This document shows positions 33,984 through 44,281 of a stretch of DNA of 64,000 nucleotides, piece after piece. The first letter of the stretch is position 1. Every line of letters starts with the position of its first letter. A program made the position numbers and the translations under genes. This DNA is from JACCVL01 sp963695375 (GTDB taxonomy: Bacteria; Actinomycetota; Actinomycetes; Propionibacteriales; Nocardioidaceae). Location of the stretch: NCBI GenBank assembly GCA_963695375.1, contig OY968767.1:1674001-1738000 (forward strand). The letters are read 5' to 3'. Below the pieces are notes generated by a model, which was not told where the DNA came from, made no database searches, and saw only the letters and a program-made list of their open reading frames with translations.

Positions 33984-34409
33984 GTGATCACTCTCGACCT
34001 CGCCCACCGCTTGCGCGCCGCCGGGCTCGGCTGGGAGCCGCGTGCCGGCGACCGGTTCGTCGTGCCGGACCGGGACATGGACGAGGAGGTGTTCGTGGTC
34101 AGCGACATGGTGGTCGACGTGCACGACCTCCCCGGTGGACGCGTGATCGGCTTCAACGGCACGGTCGAGTGGGCGCTGGACAGCATCGCGGCCGCGGACG
34201 TGGTCTGGCTGCCGCGCGAGGGCCAGCTGCGCGAGCTGCTCGGAGCCGCGTTCGTCCGGCTGGAGGCGGTGCCGCCGGGCTGGGTGGTCGTCTGCCGACC
34301 CGTCGGCGCACCCGCCACCGGCGCCGCCGGCGGGGACGAGCGGCGACACGCGGACGCCGACGCCGAGCGCGCATACGCCCGTGCCCTGCTCGAGGTGCTC
34401 GCCGGCTGA
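33984..34409 (+). CDS. Conserved hypothetical protein
   Basis: 141 residues from the GTG at 33984. It has a compact N-terminal alpha/beta part (ITLDLAHRLRAAGLGWEPRAGDRFVVPDRDMDEEVFVVSDMVVDVHDLPGGRVIGFNGTVEWALDSI), then WLPREGQLRELLG and a charged Ala-rich C-terminal helix. There is no Walker motif, signal peptide or membrane segment. I cannot name the family. It sits between the lipase-like gene and clpP1; its own promoter must lie in the 61-nt gap after the hairpin. Confidence 0.65.
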   Translation: MITLDLAHRLRAAGLGWEPRAGDRFVVPDRDMDEEVFVVSDMVVDVHDLPGGRVIGFNGTVEWALDSIAAADVVWLPREGQLRELLGAAFVRLEAVPPGWVVVCRPVGAPATGAAGGDERRHADADAERAYARALLEVLAG

Positions 34410-34420
34410 GGCCGGCCCCG

Positions 34421-34436
34421 TACGCCTGCCGCGAAC
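34421..34436. promoter_or_regulatory. Possible ClgR-like site upstream of clpP1
   Basis: TACGCCTGCCGCGAAC has the CGC-N5-GCG-AA-C spacing of ClgR operators described for actinobacterial clp genes, but two central positions deviate from the corynebacterial consensus as I remember it. It lies 52-67 nt before the clpP1 ATG. Confidence 0.25.
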
Positions 34437-34474
34437 AGCACCGGGCGGCGCGTGGCTCCGTCGTTGCCCGCCGC

Positions 34475-34480
34475 TAGGGT
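34475..34480 (+). promoter_or_regulatory. -10 box TAGGGT, leaderless clpP1
   Basis: TAGGGT ends 7 nt before the ATG at 34488 with no ribosome-binding site in between, so the clpP1-clpP2 transcript is probably leaderless. Confidence 0.5.
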
Positions 34481-34487
34481 CGAGCGC

Positions 34488-35138
34488 ATGAACTCCTTCG
34501 GAGCTGAGCTTGCGACGGGCACGGACCTGCCGCGAGCCGCACAGAACGACCGCAACGGGATCGGCCTCGACGACCACATCTACCAGCGCCTGCTCAAGGA
34601 GCGGATCGTCTTCCTCGGCTCCGAGGTGCGAGACGCCAACGCGAACGCGATCTGCGCGCAGATGCTGCTGCTGAACGCCGAGGACCCGAGCGCCGACATC
34701 TTCTTGTACATCAACTCGCCCGGCGGCTCGGTCGACTCGGGGATGGCGATCTACGACACCATGCAGTACATCTCCAACGACGTGGCCACCGTCGCCATGG
34801 GCCTGGCCGCGTCGATGGGACAGTTCCTGCTCTGCGCCGGCGCGCCCGGCAAGCGGTACGCCCTGCCGCACAGCCGGATCATGATGCACCAGCCCTCCGG
34901 CGGCCTCGGCGGCAGCGCGAGCGACATCAAGATCCAGGCCGAGCAGTCGCTGCACATCAAGCGGCAGCTGTTCACGCTGATCAGCACGCACACCGGCCAG
35001 CCGGTCGAGCAGATCGAGACCGATGCCGACCGGGACCGCTGGTTCACCGCGGACCAGGCGCGGGAGTACGGCTTCATCGACAACGTGGTCAGCAGCGCCG
35101 GCGAGGTCGCCGCGCAGGGCCGACCCGCCCAGCAGTGA
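34488..35138 (+). CDS. clpP1: ATP-dependent Clp protease proteolytic subunit 1
   Basis: 216 residues from the ATG at 34488. Serine protease core: Ser109 in GLAASMGQFLL, His134 in SRIMMHQPSGG, and the catalytic Asp in the ETDADRDRWF segment (about 183). YINSPGGSVDSGMAIYDTM is the signature strand/turn. It forms mixed ClpP1P2 tetradecamers that degrade proteins fed by ClpX or ClpC. The clpP2 start is 13 nt downstream. It has a leaderless-type promoter of its own. Confidence 0.97.
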   Translation: MNSFGAELATGTDLPRAAQNDRNGIGLDDHIYQRLLKERIVFLGSEVRDANANAICAQMLLLNAEDPSADIFLYINSPGGSVDSGMAIYDTMQYISNDVATVAMGLAASMGQFLLCAGAPGKRYALPHSRIMMHQPSGGLGGSASDIKIQAEQSLHIKRQLFTLISTHTGQPVEQIETDADRDRWFTADQAREYGFIDNVVSSAGEVAAQGRPAQQ

Positions 35139-35151
35139 GAGGCGCCAGACC

Positions 35152-35760
35152 ATGAGCTACTACATCCCGCAGTGGGAGGAGCGGACCTCCTACGGGTTCC
35201 GCCGCATCGACCCCTACGCCAAGCTGTTCGAGGACCGGATCGTGTTCCTCGGCACGCCGATCTCCGACGACGTGTCCAACGCCGTCATGGCCCAGCTGCT
35301 CTGCCTGGAGTCGATGGACCCCGACCGCGACATCCAGATCTACATCAACTCACCGGGGGGCTCGTTCACCGCGCTCACCGCCATCTACGACACGATGCGG
35401 TTCGTCAAGCCGGACATCCAGACGGTCTGCCTCGGGCAGGCGGCCTCGGCGGCGGCGATCCTGCTGGCGGCCGGGGCGCCCGGCAAGCGGCTCGCCCTGC
35501 CGAACAGCCGGATCCTCATCCACCAGCCCTACACCGAGGGCTCGTACGGGCAGGCGTCCGACATCGAGATCCAGGCGAACGAGATCCTGCGGATGCGGGC
35601 CCTGCTGGAGCAGATGATCTCCGAGCACACCGGCAAGACGGTCGAGGAGGTCAGCCGCGACGTCGAGCGGGACAAGATCCTGACCGCCGAGCAGGCGGTC
35701 GACTACGGCCTCGTGGACCAGGTGCTGGGCTCGCGGAAGACGTCGCTCGCCAAGGTGTGA
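35152..35760 (+). CDS. clpP2: ATP-dependent Clp protease proteolytic subunit 2
   Basis: 202 residues from the ATG at 35152; MSYYIPQWEERTSYG is the usual ClpP2 N-terminus. The active site is Ser99 (LGQAASAAAILL) with His124 (SRILIHQPYTEGSYGQASD). It partners with ClpP1. GAGAGGCG precedes the start. A 10-bp hairpin follows before clpX. Confidence 0.97.
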   Translation: MSYYIPQWEERTSYGFRRIDPYAKLFEDRIVFLGTPISDDVSNAVMAQLLCLESMDPDRDIQIYINSPGGSFTALTAIYDTMRFVKPDIQTVCLGQAASAAAILLAAGAPGKRLALPNSRILIHQPYTEGSYGQASDIEIQANEILRMRALLEQMISEHTGKTVEEVSRDVERDKILTAEQAVDYGLVDQVLGSRKTSLAKV

Positions 35761-35786
35761 GGCCGGCCGGGCCGGGCCGCTGTTCG

Positions 35787-35830
35787 CCCCTGGCGGACAG
35801 CGACAGCGGTCGGTAGCTCCCCGCCAGGGG
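35787..35830 (+). terminator. Hairpin between clpP2 and clpX
   Basis: CCCCTGGCGG (35787-35796) pairs perfectly with CCGCCAGGGG (35821-35830) around a 24-nt loop. It separates the clpP operon from clpX, which has a possible -10 TACGGT at 35843-35848. Confidence 0.5.
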
Positions 35831-35913
35831 GGTGGGACGGGGTACGGTCGAGCCGGAAGGCGGAGCCGCCGTCGCGGCGACCAATCCAGCGGACCTGAGG
35901 AAGGGAACCCTTC

Positions 35914-37206
<1,293 letters not shown>

Positions 37207-37210
37207 CCGA

Positions 37211-38395
37211 TTGCCAGCAGCCGGTGCCGACCTCGACGTGGTCCTGCTCGGGGCGACCGGGTTCACCGGCCGCCTCACCGCCGAGCGCCTCGCCACGACC
37301 GGGCCGGAGCGGCTGCGCTGGGCCATCGCCGGTCGCGACCGGGCCCGGCTGGAAGCCACCCGCGAGCGACTGACCGGCCTCGGCCGGGCCGGTGCCGACG
37401 TCACCGTGCTGACCGCGGACGTCAGCGAGCCCGCGTCGCTGCGCCGCCTCGCCGAGCGGACCGCCGTGCTTGCCAGCACGGTCGGCCCGTACGTCGTCCA
37501 CGGCGAGCCGGTGGTCGCCGCGTGTGCCGACACCGGCACCGACTACGTGGATCTGACCGGCGAGCCGGAGTTCGTGGACCGGATGTGGCTGGCTCACCAC
37601 GCGCGCGCCGAGGCCACCGGCGCCCGGCTGGTGCACTCGTGCGGCTTCGACTCGGTGCCCCACGACCTCGGTGCCTGGCTCACCGTGCGGCAGCTGCCCG
37701 AGGACGTCCCCCTGACGGTGCGGGGCTACGTCCGCGCGGGAGCGGCGGCCTCCGGCGGCACCTACCACTCGGCGATCCGGGCGATGGCCCGAGTGCGGCA
37801 GGCGGCGGCCGCGTCCGCGCAGCGCCGCCGCCGGGAGTCCCGGCCGGTCGGTGGCCGGCGGGTGCACGGGTTGCCGCGTCGTCCCGAGCGGGCGCCGGAC
37901 GGTGCGGGATGGGCGCTTCCGCTGCCGACCATCGACCCGCTGGTGGTGCTCCGCTCGGCGGCGGCGCTGCCGCGGTACGGGCCGGACTTCCGCTACGGCC
38001 ACTACGCCGTGGCGCGTGGTCTGCCGGCGGCCGTCGGCACCCCGGCCGTGCTCGGGGGCATGCTCGCGGTCGCCCAGCTGCCGGTGGGGCGCGACCTGCT
38101 GCTCCGGCTGGCGCGACCGGGGACCGGCCCGTCACCCGAGCGCCGCGCGGCGTCGTGGTTCCAGGTCCGGTTCGTCGGCAGCGGTGGCGGGCGTCGGGTC
38201 GTCGTCGACGTCACCGGGGGCGATCCGGGCTACGACGAGACGGCGACGATGCTGGCCGAGTCGGCGCTGTGTCTCGCTTTGGACGACCTGCCCGCGACCG
38301 CCGGCCAGGTCACCACCGTGCAGGCGATGGGCGACCAGTTGCTCGCCCGGCTGCGGACCGCCGGGCTCGGCTTCGAGGTCGTGGAGGTCGGCTGA
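37211..38395 (+). CDS. Saccharopine dehydrogenase-like trans-acting enoyl reductase (Rv2449c type)
   Basis: 394 residues from a TTG start 4 nt after clpX. The Rossmann motif VVLLGATGFTGRLTAERLA (about 9-27) and HSCGFDSVPHDLGAWL (about 141-156) are diagnostic for the saccharopine-dehydrogenase-like/trans-acting enoyl reductase family, whose best-known member is Rv2953 of phthiocerol lipid synthesis. The closest positional equivalent is Rv2449c, also between clpX and valS. Without a polyketide synthase nearby the substrate is open. A hairpin follows the stop. Confidence 0.85.
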   Translation: MPAAGADLDVVLLGATGFTGRLTAERLATTGPERLRWAIAGRDRARLEATRERLTGLGRAGADVTVLTADVSEPASLRRLAERTAVLASTVGPYVVHGEPVVAACADTGTDYVDLTGEPEFVDRMWLAHHARAEATGARLVHSCGFDSVPHDLGAWLTVRQLPEDVPLTVRGYVRAGAAASGGTYHSAIRAMARVRQAAAASAQRRRRESRPVGGRRVHGLPRRPERAPDGAGWALPLPTIDPLVVLRSAAALPRYGPDFRYGHYAVARGLPAAVGTPAVLGGMLAVAQLPVGRDLLLRLARPGTGPSPERRAASWFQVRFVGSGGGRRVVVDVTGGDPGYDETATMLAESALCLALDDLPATAGQVTTVQAMGDQLLARLRTAGLGFEVVEVG

Positions 38396-38403
38396 ACGAC
38401 GAC

Positions 38404-38451
38404 GGTCCGGACGCCGGCGCATGGGTGGGGATGCGTCGCGGCGCCCGGACC
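38404..38451 (+). terminator. Bidirectional terminator hairpin
   Basis: Thirteen-base arms 38404-38416 and 38439-38451 (outer GGTCCGG/CCGGACC) pair with one mismatch between the convergent enoyl reductase and M4 protease genes. The loop holds a further GCAT/ATGC pairing. Confidence 0.55.
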
Positions 38452-38479
38452 GAGTCGACGGCCGGGTGCTAGCCGGTCG

Positions 38480-40423
38480 TTATGGCGAGCACGGCTCGAC
38501 GGCGTCGACCGTGAAGCCCTCTGCGGTGACCGAGCTGTCCGAGGTCAGACGCACGACCCCCTCGCTGGTCGGGATGCAGGGCGACATCACCGGTGTGTCG
38601 TACGTGCCGGAGTAGGTCGCCAGCACGGTGCCGTTGCTGTCGCGGACGGACACGTAGTCGTAGCCCTGCTCGGTGTCCAGCAGGCTGAAGCGGAACCGGA
38701 ACCCCGGCTCGCCGTTGTCGAACACCCAGGTGCAGTCGGCGTTGTTGCCGTACGGGTGCGGCGACTCGAACGGCAGGCTCGCGTTGCGGTCGCTGGTGCA
38801 CGGCGGCGGCGGCGGAACACCCGGCCGGCACCCGCCACGGACCCCGACGGCGGCCCATGCGTCGCGCACGGTGTCGCCGTGCCCCTCGTAGCCGGCGAGG
38901 GCCACGGTGGCGTTGCGGGCGTCGCACATGTTGGCGTACTCGGTGAGCCCGGTGAACCCGTTGTAGAAGATCTGCTCGGCGTCGTCGAGGCCGATCCCCT
39001 GGACGTTGCGGCCACACCCCAGCGTGTGGGTGTGCCCGGACGCCGACCCGTCGCAGCCGGCGTTGCGGCCGCCGTTGACGGTCAGGTAGTAGGCGTGGTT
39101 GGGAATGCCACTGTTGGAGTGCACGCCGCCGTTGTCCTGCTCGCCGGTGTAGCGCTCGGTGTAGTGGTCCGGGTCGTTGAACTCCTGCGGGTCCCCCATG
39201 TTGCGGAAGCCGCGGGTGGCCGTGATCACGTCCTCCCCGATCCGCCAGTCCGGCGCCGCTGCGGGGTCGAGGTTCTCCTCGTCCGCGTAGTACTCGATCG
39301 AGTTGCCCAGCATGTCACTGAACGCCTCGTTCAGGGCCCCGGACTCGTTCTCGTAGATGAGGTTCGAGGTGTACTCCGTGACGCCGTGGGTGAGCTCGTG
39401 CCCGACCACGTCCAGCCCTCCGGACAGCGGCAGGCAGGTGGTGCCGTTGCCGTCGCCGTAGGTCATCTGCTCGCCGTTCCAGAAGGCGTTGCAGTAGCCC
39501 TCGTAGAAGTGCACGACGGAGCGGAGCTGCATGCCCTCGTCGTCGATGCTGTTGCGCCCGAACGTGTCGGCGAAGTACGAGTCCACGACACCGGCGTAGT
39601 AGTGCGCGTCGACACCCGGCCGCTGGTCGGGGTCGGCGTAGCCAGGCCGGATCCGGCGCCAGTTGTTGTCCGGGTCGCGCATGACGTTGCCGCGGTACTG
39701 GATCCGGTTGTGGGCGTTCTCGGTCACCCGGCGGGAGTCGCCGAGGACGTCGAAGCCGTTGCCGTCCGCGTTGCGCAGCTGCCACTTCTCACCGGGCCGG
39801 CGGCGGGTCTCGAACGTCTTCGTGTCGCCCTTGACGCCGATGCCGCGGCCCTCGCCCTCGGTGAGGGCGTTGTACTGCTTGCGCACCTTGCCGCTGGCCG
39901 CGTCCACCCAGGTGACCCAGCGGTCGGCGAAGCGGATCTGGTCGACGATGTAGAACAGCCGGCCGTTGCGCGGGTCGATGCGCAGGTCCGTGGTCTCGGA
40001 GCCGCGGGGCCCGTGCCGGCGGGCCGCGGTTCCGACCGCCTCGCGCGGCGACAGCCGCCGCTCGTTGGTGGCCGTGACGTCGGGGTAGTGGGCGCCGATC
40101 ACCGCCGCACGGGTGCCGTCGGCGGCGCGGACGACGGTGATCTGCCCGTTCAGGACGGCGGCCTTGCCGACCATCTGCTGGTACCGCGTCGAGGTGCCAC
40201 CGTCGGGTCGCCGGGTGCGGTCCACCCGGACCACGTCGGCGGGCAGCCGGAACGCGGCCGCCTCGTCCCCGCTGAGGGCGAAGGGGCCGGCGGGAACCCG
40301 CGGCTGGGTCTTGGCCGGCGCCAGCGGCTGAGCGTCGGGAGCGGCCCCGGCGGTGTTGCCGAGCCCGGGGATCGCCCCGGTCAGCGCCACCGCGGCGGTG
40401 ACCGCGAGAGTTCGTCTCAACAT
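38480..40423 (-). CDS. Secreted M4 (thermolysin-like) metalloprotease with C-terminal CUB domain
   Basis: 647 residues. The signal peptide is at 1-28 (MLRRTLAVTAAVALTGAIPGL...AGA). The propeptide (FTP/PepSY-type, about 45-190) ends near TYVD-like TWVDAASGKV. The catalytic domain has His342-Glu343-Leu-Thr-His346, zinc Glu366 in GALNEAFSD, and His435 in DNGGVHSNSGIPNHAYYL. After a Pro-rich linker (PPPPP, 537-541) residues 542-645 form a CUB domain (SLPFESPHPYGNNADCTWVF...FRFSLLDTEQGYDYVSVRD...SDSSVTAEGFTV) with Cys542, 564, 616 and 645. It acts outside the cell; the CUB part probably binds substrate or surface. Convergent with the enoyl reductase gene. Confidence 0.94.
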   Translation of the reverse strand: MLRRTLAVTAAVALTGAIPGLGNTAGAAPDAQPLAPAKTQPRVPAGPFALSGDEAAAFRLPADVVRVDRTRRPDGGTSTRYQQMVGKAAVLNGQITVVRAADGTRAAVIGAHYPDVTATNERRLSPREAVGTAARRHGPRGSETTDLRIDPRNGRLFYIVDQIRFADRWVTWVDAASGKVRKQYNALTEGEGRGIGVKGDTKTFETRRRPGEKWQLRNADGNGFDVLGDSRRVTENAHNRIQYRGNVMRDPDNNWRRIRPGYADPDQRPGVDAHYYAGVVDSYFADTFGRNSIDDEGMQLRSVVHFYEGYCNAFWNGEQMTYGDGNGTTCLPLSGGLDVVGHELTHGVTEYTSNLIYENESGALNEAFSDMLGNSIEYYADEENLDPAAAPDWRIGEDVITATRGFRNMGDPQEFNDPDHYTERYTGEQDNGGVHSNSGIPNHAYYLTVNGGRNAGCDGSASGHTHTLGCGRNVQGIGLDDAEQIFYNGFTGLTEYANMCDARNATVALAGYEGHGDTVRDAWAAVGVRGGCRPGVPPPPPCTSDRNASLPFESPHPYGNNADCTWVFDNGEPGFRFRFSLLDTEQGYDYVSVRDSNGTVLATYSGTYDTPVMSPCIPTSEGVVRLTSDSSVTAEGFTVDAVEPCSP

Positions 40424-40565
40424 GCATGTCCCCCTGAGGGTGAGGTGGGATGAGTGCCCGACACTAGGTCACTTGCGTGATGCACGCCATATGCCCCCCT
40501 TGACGGTTTTGGGTCGCATTCGGCATCGGAGGCGGTGTCACCGCGCCGGTGCGAGACTCCGTCGC

Positions 40566-41582
40566 ATGCGAGCGATCGTCTACACCGAGACCGGTGGACC
40601 CGACGTGCTGCGGCTGGTCGACCGGGAGGTCCGCGAGCCGGGTCCGGGGGAGGTCCGGGTGCGGATCCGGGTCTCCGGGGTGAACCCCACCGACTGGAAG
40701 ACCCGCAGCGGGGTGACCGCGTCGCTCCCCGCCGACACCGGCCTGGTCCCTCATCAGGACGGCGCCGGAGACGTGGAGGCGGTGGGCTCCGACGTCACGC
40801 ACGTCGGGGTGGGCGATCGGGTGTGGGTGTGGGAGGCCGCCTACCGGCGGGCGGACGGCACCGCCCAGGAGCAGATGGTGGTTCCGGCCGAGCAGGTGGT
40901 CGCGCTCCCGCCGGCCGCTTCGTACGACGTCGGGGCGAGCCTCGGGGTGCCGGCGTTGACGGCGCACCGGTGCCTCACCGTGCGCGAGGGCGGCCCCGAG
41001 CGGGTCGGCGCCGGCACCCACGACGGCCTCACCGTGCTGGTGGCCGGCGGGGCGGGCGCGGTCGGTCACGCCGCGATCCAGCTCGCCCGCTGGGCCGGTG
41101 CCAGCGTGGTCGCGACGGTCAGCGGCCCGGAGAAGGCAGAGCTGGCGCACGCGGCCGGCGCGTCGGCGGTCGTCAACTATCGCGACGCGGACGCGGCCGA
41201 CCAGGTGCGGGCGGTCGCGTCGGACGGGGTCGACCTGGTGGTCGAGGTGGCGCCGGGGGTCAACGCCGGGCTGGACGCCGAGGTGGTGGCGCAGGGCGCT
41301 TCGGTCGCGGTGTACGCCAACGACGGGGCCGCCGACGCGCAGCTGCCGGTGCGGCCGTTCATGGGGCTCAACACCCGCTGGCAGTTCGTGCTGCTCTACA
41401 CGGTGCCCCGGGTGGCCAAGGACCGGGGGGTCGAGGACGTCTCCACTGCGGTGGCGGCCGGTGCGCTGCCGGTCGGGGCCGCGCACGGCCTGCCGCTGCA
41501 CCGCTACGACCTGGCCGACACGGCCGCGGCGCACGCCGCCGTCGAGGCCGGAGCGGTCGGCAAGGTCCTCGTCGACCTCTGA
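40566..41582 (+). CDS. Quinone oxidoreductase-like medium-chain dehydrogenase
   Basis: 338 residues from the ATG at 40566 (MRAIVYTETGGPDVLRLVDREV). A GroES-like N-terminal domain and a Rossmann domain with VLVAGGAGAVGHAAIQLARWAGASVVATVS (about 156-185) place it among zeta-crystallin/QOR-type NADPH:quinone reductases. The structural zinc cysteines of alcohol dehydrogenases are absent. Substrate unknown, probably quinones or electrophilic carbonyls. Divergent from the M4 protease; convergent with valS across a C6/G6 hairpin. Confidence 0.9.
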   Translation: MRAIVYTETGGPDVLRLVDREVREPGPGEVRVRIRVSGVNPTDWKTRSGVTASLPADTGLVPHQDGAGDVEAVGSDVTHVGVGDRVWVWEAAYRRADGTAQEQMVVPAEQVVALPPAASYDVGASLGVPALTAHRCLTVREGGPERVGAGTHDGLTVLVAGGAGAVGHAAIQLARWAGASVVATVSGPEKAELAHAAGASAVVNYRDADAADQVRAVASDGVDLVVEVAPGVNAGLDAEVVAQGASVAVYANDGAADAQLPVRPFMGLNTRWQFVLLYTVPRVAKDRGVEDVSTAVAAGALPVGAAHGLPLHRYDLADTAAAHAAVEAGAVGKVLVDL

Positions 41583-41586
41583 CCCA

Positions 41587-41601
41587 CCCCCCTAAGGGGG
41601 G
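41587..41601 (+). terminator. Compact GC hairpin between convergent genes
   Basis: CCCCCC (41587-41592), TAA, GGGGGG (41596-41601), with further possible pairing of flanking CCCA and TGGG. It lies between the quinone oxidoreductase stop and the valS stop. Confidence 0.5.
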
Positions 41602-41616
41602 CGGGGTGGGGCGGGG

Positions 41617-44208
41617 CTAGGCGGGGTCGGCCAGCTCGGTCGTGACCGTCACCCCGTCCGCATCGGCCGGCCTCAGCACCAGGTCGCCGGTCACCCGACC
41701 GGCCGCCCGGACGTCGGCGATCGCCCGCTCCGCCAGCTGCAGGGTCGCCGCCGGGCCGGTCGCGGTGGCGTGCAGCACCTCGGTGCGCATCGACACCTTC
41801 GCGGCCGACTTCGCCCCGCGCAGGGCGCCGAGCAGCTCGCCGGCGGCGACCAGGACCTCCGGGTCGTGCGGCGGGGCGTCCAGATCGGCCTCGGCGGTCG
41901 GCCACGGCGCGCGGTGCACCGAGCCGTCCTGCCACCACGACCAGACCTCCTCGGTCACGTACGGCAGCACCGGGGCGAACAGCCGCAGCTGCACGTGCAA
42001 CGCCCGGAGCAGGGCGGCCTGTGCGGACAGCGCCGCCGCCTCGCCACGGGCGCCGTAGGCCCGCTCCTTGACCAGCTCGACGTAGTCGTCGCAGAAGGTC
42101 CAGAAGAACCGCTCGGTCACCTCCAGCGCGGCGGTGTAGTCGTAGTCCTCGAAGGCCCGGGTCGCCTCGCCGACGACCTGACGCAGCCGGCGCAGCATGG
42201 CCAGGTCCAGCGGCTCGGTCACCACGTCGGGGCCGTCAGCCGCGGCGGCCCCGGCGATCCCGGGCTGGCCGAGCACGAACTTGCTGACGTTGAGGATCTT
42301 CATCGCCAGCCGGCGACCGACCTTCATCTGCTTCTCGTCGAACGGGCTGTCCAACCCGGGCCGGGCCATCGCGGCGCGCCAGCGCACCGCGTCCGACCCG
42401 TACGACTCCAAGATGTCGACCGGCACCACCACGTTGCCCTTGGACTTGCTCATCTTCTTGCGGTCCGGGTCGACGACGAAGCCGGAGATCAGCGCGTGCC
42501 GCCACGGCACGCAGCCGTGCTCGAGGTCGGCGCGCACCACCCGGGAGAACAGCCAGGTCCGGATGATGTCGTGCGCGTGCGTGCACAGGTCCATCGGGAA
42601 CACCCGGTCGAACAGGTCGTCGTCGCGCTCCCAGCCGCCGGCGATGTGGGGGGTCAGCGACGAGGTCGCCCAGGTGTCCATGACGTCCGGGTCGCCCGCG
42701 AACCCGCCCGGCTGGCCGCGCTGCGCCTCGGCGTAGCCCACGGGCGGCTGCGCCGCCGGGTCCACCGGCAGCCGGTCCTCGGCCGGCGCGAGCGGCTGGT
42801 CGTAGCGCGGCTGGGCGTCGTCGTCCAGCGGGTACCAGACCGGGATCGGCACGCCGAAGTAGCGCTGCCGGCTGATCAGCCAGTCGCTGTTCAAGCCCTC
42901 GGTCCAGTTCGTGAACCGGTGCCGCATGAACTCCGGCGTCCACTCCAGCTCGCCGCCGCGCTCGACCAGCCGGGCGCGCAGCACCGGGTCCCGTCCGCCG
43001 TTGGTGATGTACCACTGCCGCGTGGACACGATCTCGAGCGGCTTGTCCCCCTTCTCGTAGAAGTTGGTCATCCGCTGCGTCGGCCACGGTTCGCCGTCGA
43101 GGTCGCCGGACGCGCGCAGCAGCGCCACGGTGGCCTCGCGGGCGCTGAACGTGGTCTTGCCGGCGAGCTGGTCGTACGCGGCTCGCGCGCCCTCGGTCTC
43201 CAGCCACCCCGGCGTCTCGCGGTGCAGCCGTCCGTCCCGTCCGATGACGACCCGGACCGGGAGCTGCAGCTCGCGCCACCACTGCACGTCGGTCAGGTCG
43301 CCGAAGGTGCAGCACATCGCGATGCCCGAGCCCTTGTCCGGCTCCGCCTGCTGGTGCGCGAGAACGGGAAGCTCCACGTCGAACAGCGGCGAGCGGACGG
43401 TGCCTCCGAACAGGCCCTGGTAGCGCTCGTCGTCCGGGTGCGCGATCAGCGCGACGCAGGCGCCGATCAGCTCCGGCCGGGTGGTCTCCACGTGCACCGG
43501 GCCGCTCGGGCCGTGGAAGGCCACCCGGTGGTAGTGGCCGGGGTACTCCCGAGCCTCCAGCTCCGCCTGCGCGACCGCGGTCTGGAAGGTGACGTCCCAG
43601 AGCGTGGGCGCATCGGACAGGTAGGCCTCGCCGCGGGCCAGGTTGCGCAGGAAGCCACGCTGGGCCACCGCGCGTGAGCTGTCGCTGATCGTGGTGTAGA
43701 GCAGCGACCAGTCGACCGACAGCCCGACGCGACGCCACAGCGCCTCGAACACCTGCTCGTCCTCCATCGTCAGCTCCTCGCAGAGCTCGATGAAGTTGCC
43801 CCGGCTGATCGGGATCTGCCGCTTGGGGTCCGGCTTGTCGGGCGGGGCGAAGTCGGCGTCGTACGGCACGGTCGGGTCACACCGCACGCCGTAGTAGTTC
43901 TGCACCCGGCGCTCGGTGGGCAGGCCGTTGTCGTCCCAGCCGATCGGGTAGAAGACCTCCTTGCCGCGCATCCGCTGGAACCGCGCCACCACGTCGGCGT
44001 GGGTGTAGGAGAAGACGTGCCCGATGTGCAGCGAGCCGGACACCGTCGGTGGCGGCGTGTCGATGGAGTAGACGTCGGCTCGCTCCCGGCTCCGGTCGAA
44101 GCGGTAGGTGCCGCGCTCCTCCCACAGCCGCGCCCACTTGTCCTCGAGGCCCTCCAGGCTCGGGCGCTCGGGAACGGCGACCGAGCGAGCGCCGGGTGGG
44201 GTGGTCAT
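41617..44208 (-). CDS. valS: Valyl-tRNA synthetase
   Basis: 863 residues; class I synthetase charging tRNA-Val. The HIGH motif is in PPTVSGSLHIGHVFSYTHADV and the KMSKS motif in DPDRKKMSKSKGNVVVPVD. The CP1 editing domain (VETTRPELIGACVALIAHPDDERY) and the anticodon-binding domain (about 660-800) are complete. The segment FPMDLCTHAHDIIRTWLFSRV is standard for the shorter actinobacterial ValS. The ATG start at 44208 is divergent from the TmsA-like gene with 73 nt between. Confidence 0.98.
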   Translation of the reverse strand: MTTPPGARSVAVPERPSLEGLEDKWARLWEERGTYRFDRSRERADVYSIDTPPPTVSGSLHIGHVFSYTHADVVARFQRMRGKEVFYPIGWDDNGLPTERRVQNYYGVRCDPTVPYDADFAPPDKPDPKRQIPISRGNFIELCEELTMEDEQVFEALWRRVGLSVDWSLLYTTISDSSRAVAQRGFLRNLARGEAYLSDAPTLWDVTFQTAVAQAELEAREYPGHYHRVAFHGPSGPVHVETTRPELIGACVALIAHPDDERYQGLFGGTVRSPLFDVELPVLAHQQAEPDKGSGIAMCCTFGDLTDVQWWRELQLPVRVVIGRDGRLHRETPGWLETEGARAAYDQLAGKTTFSAREATVALLRASGDLDGEPWPTQRMTNFYEKGDKPLEIVSTRQWYITNGGRDPVLRARLVERGGELEWTPEFMRHRFTNWTEGLNSDWLISRQRYFGVPIPVWYPLDDDAQPRYDQPLAPAEDRLPVDPAAQPPVGYAEAQRGQPGGFAGDPDVMDTWATSSLTPHIAGGWERDDDLFDRVFPMDLCTHAHDIIRTWLFSRVVRADLEHGCVPWRHALISGFVVDPDRKKMSKSKGNVVVPVDILESYGSDAVRWRAAMARPGLDSPFDEKQMKVGRRLAMKILNVSKFVLGQPGIAGAAAADGPDVVTEPLDLAMLRRLRQVVGEATRAFEDYDYTAALEVTERFFWTFCDDYVELVKERAYGARGEAAALSAQAALLRALHVQLRLFAPVLPYVTEEVWSWWQDGSVHRAPWPTAEADLDAPPHDPEVLVAAGELLGALRGAKSAAKVSMRTEVLHATATGPAATLQLAERAIADVRAAGRVTGDLVLRPADADGVTVTTELADPA

Positions 44209-44269
44209 GGCGCGCCATCGTACGGAGCGCGGGCGGCCGGAGGCGCACCGGACCGACGACCCGACGTAC

Positions 44270-44275
44270 TAGCGT
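44270..44275 (+). promoter_or_regulatory. -10 box TAGCGT, leaderless start
   Basis: TAGCGT ends 6 nt before the GTG at 44282 with no ribosome-binding site, matching the other leaderless promoters in the window. Confidence 0.4.
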
Positions 44276-44281
44276 GCAGGT

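Noticed and set aside
31100..34579. Open frame of more than 1,100 codons opposite tig, the lipase-like gene and clpP1
   Set aside because: It runs antisense to tRNA-Pro, tig and clpP1, and its composition is that of a shadow frame.
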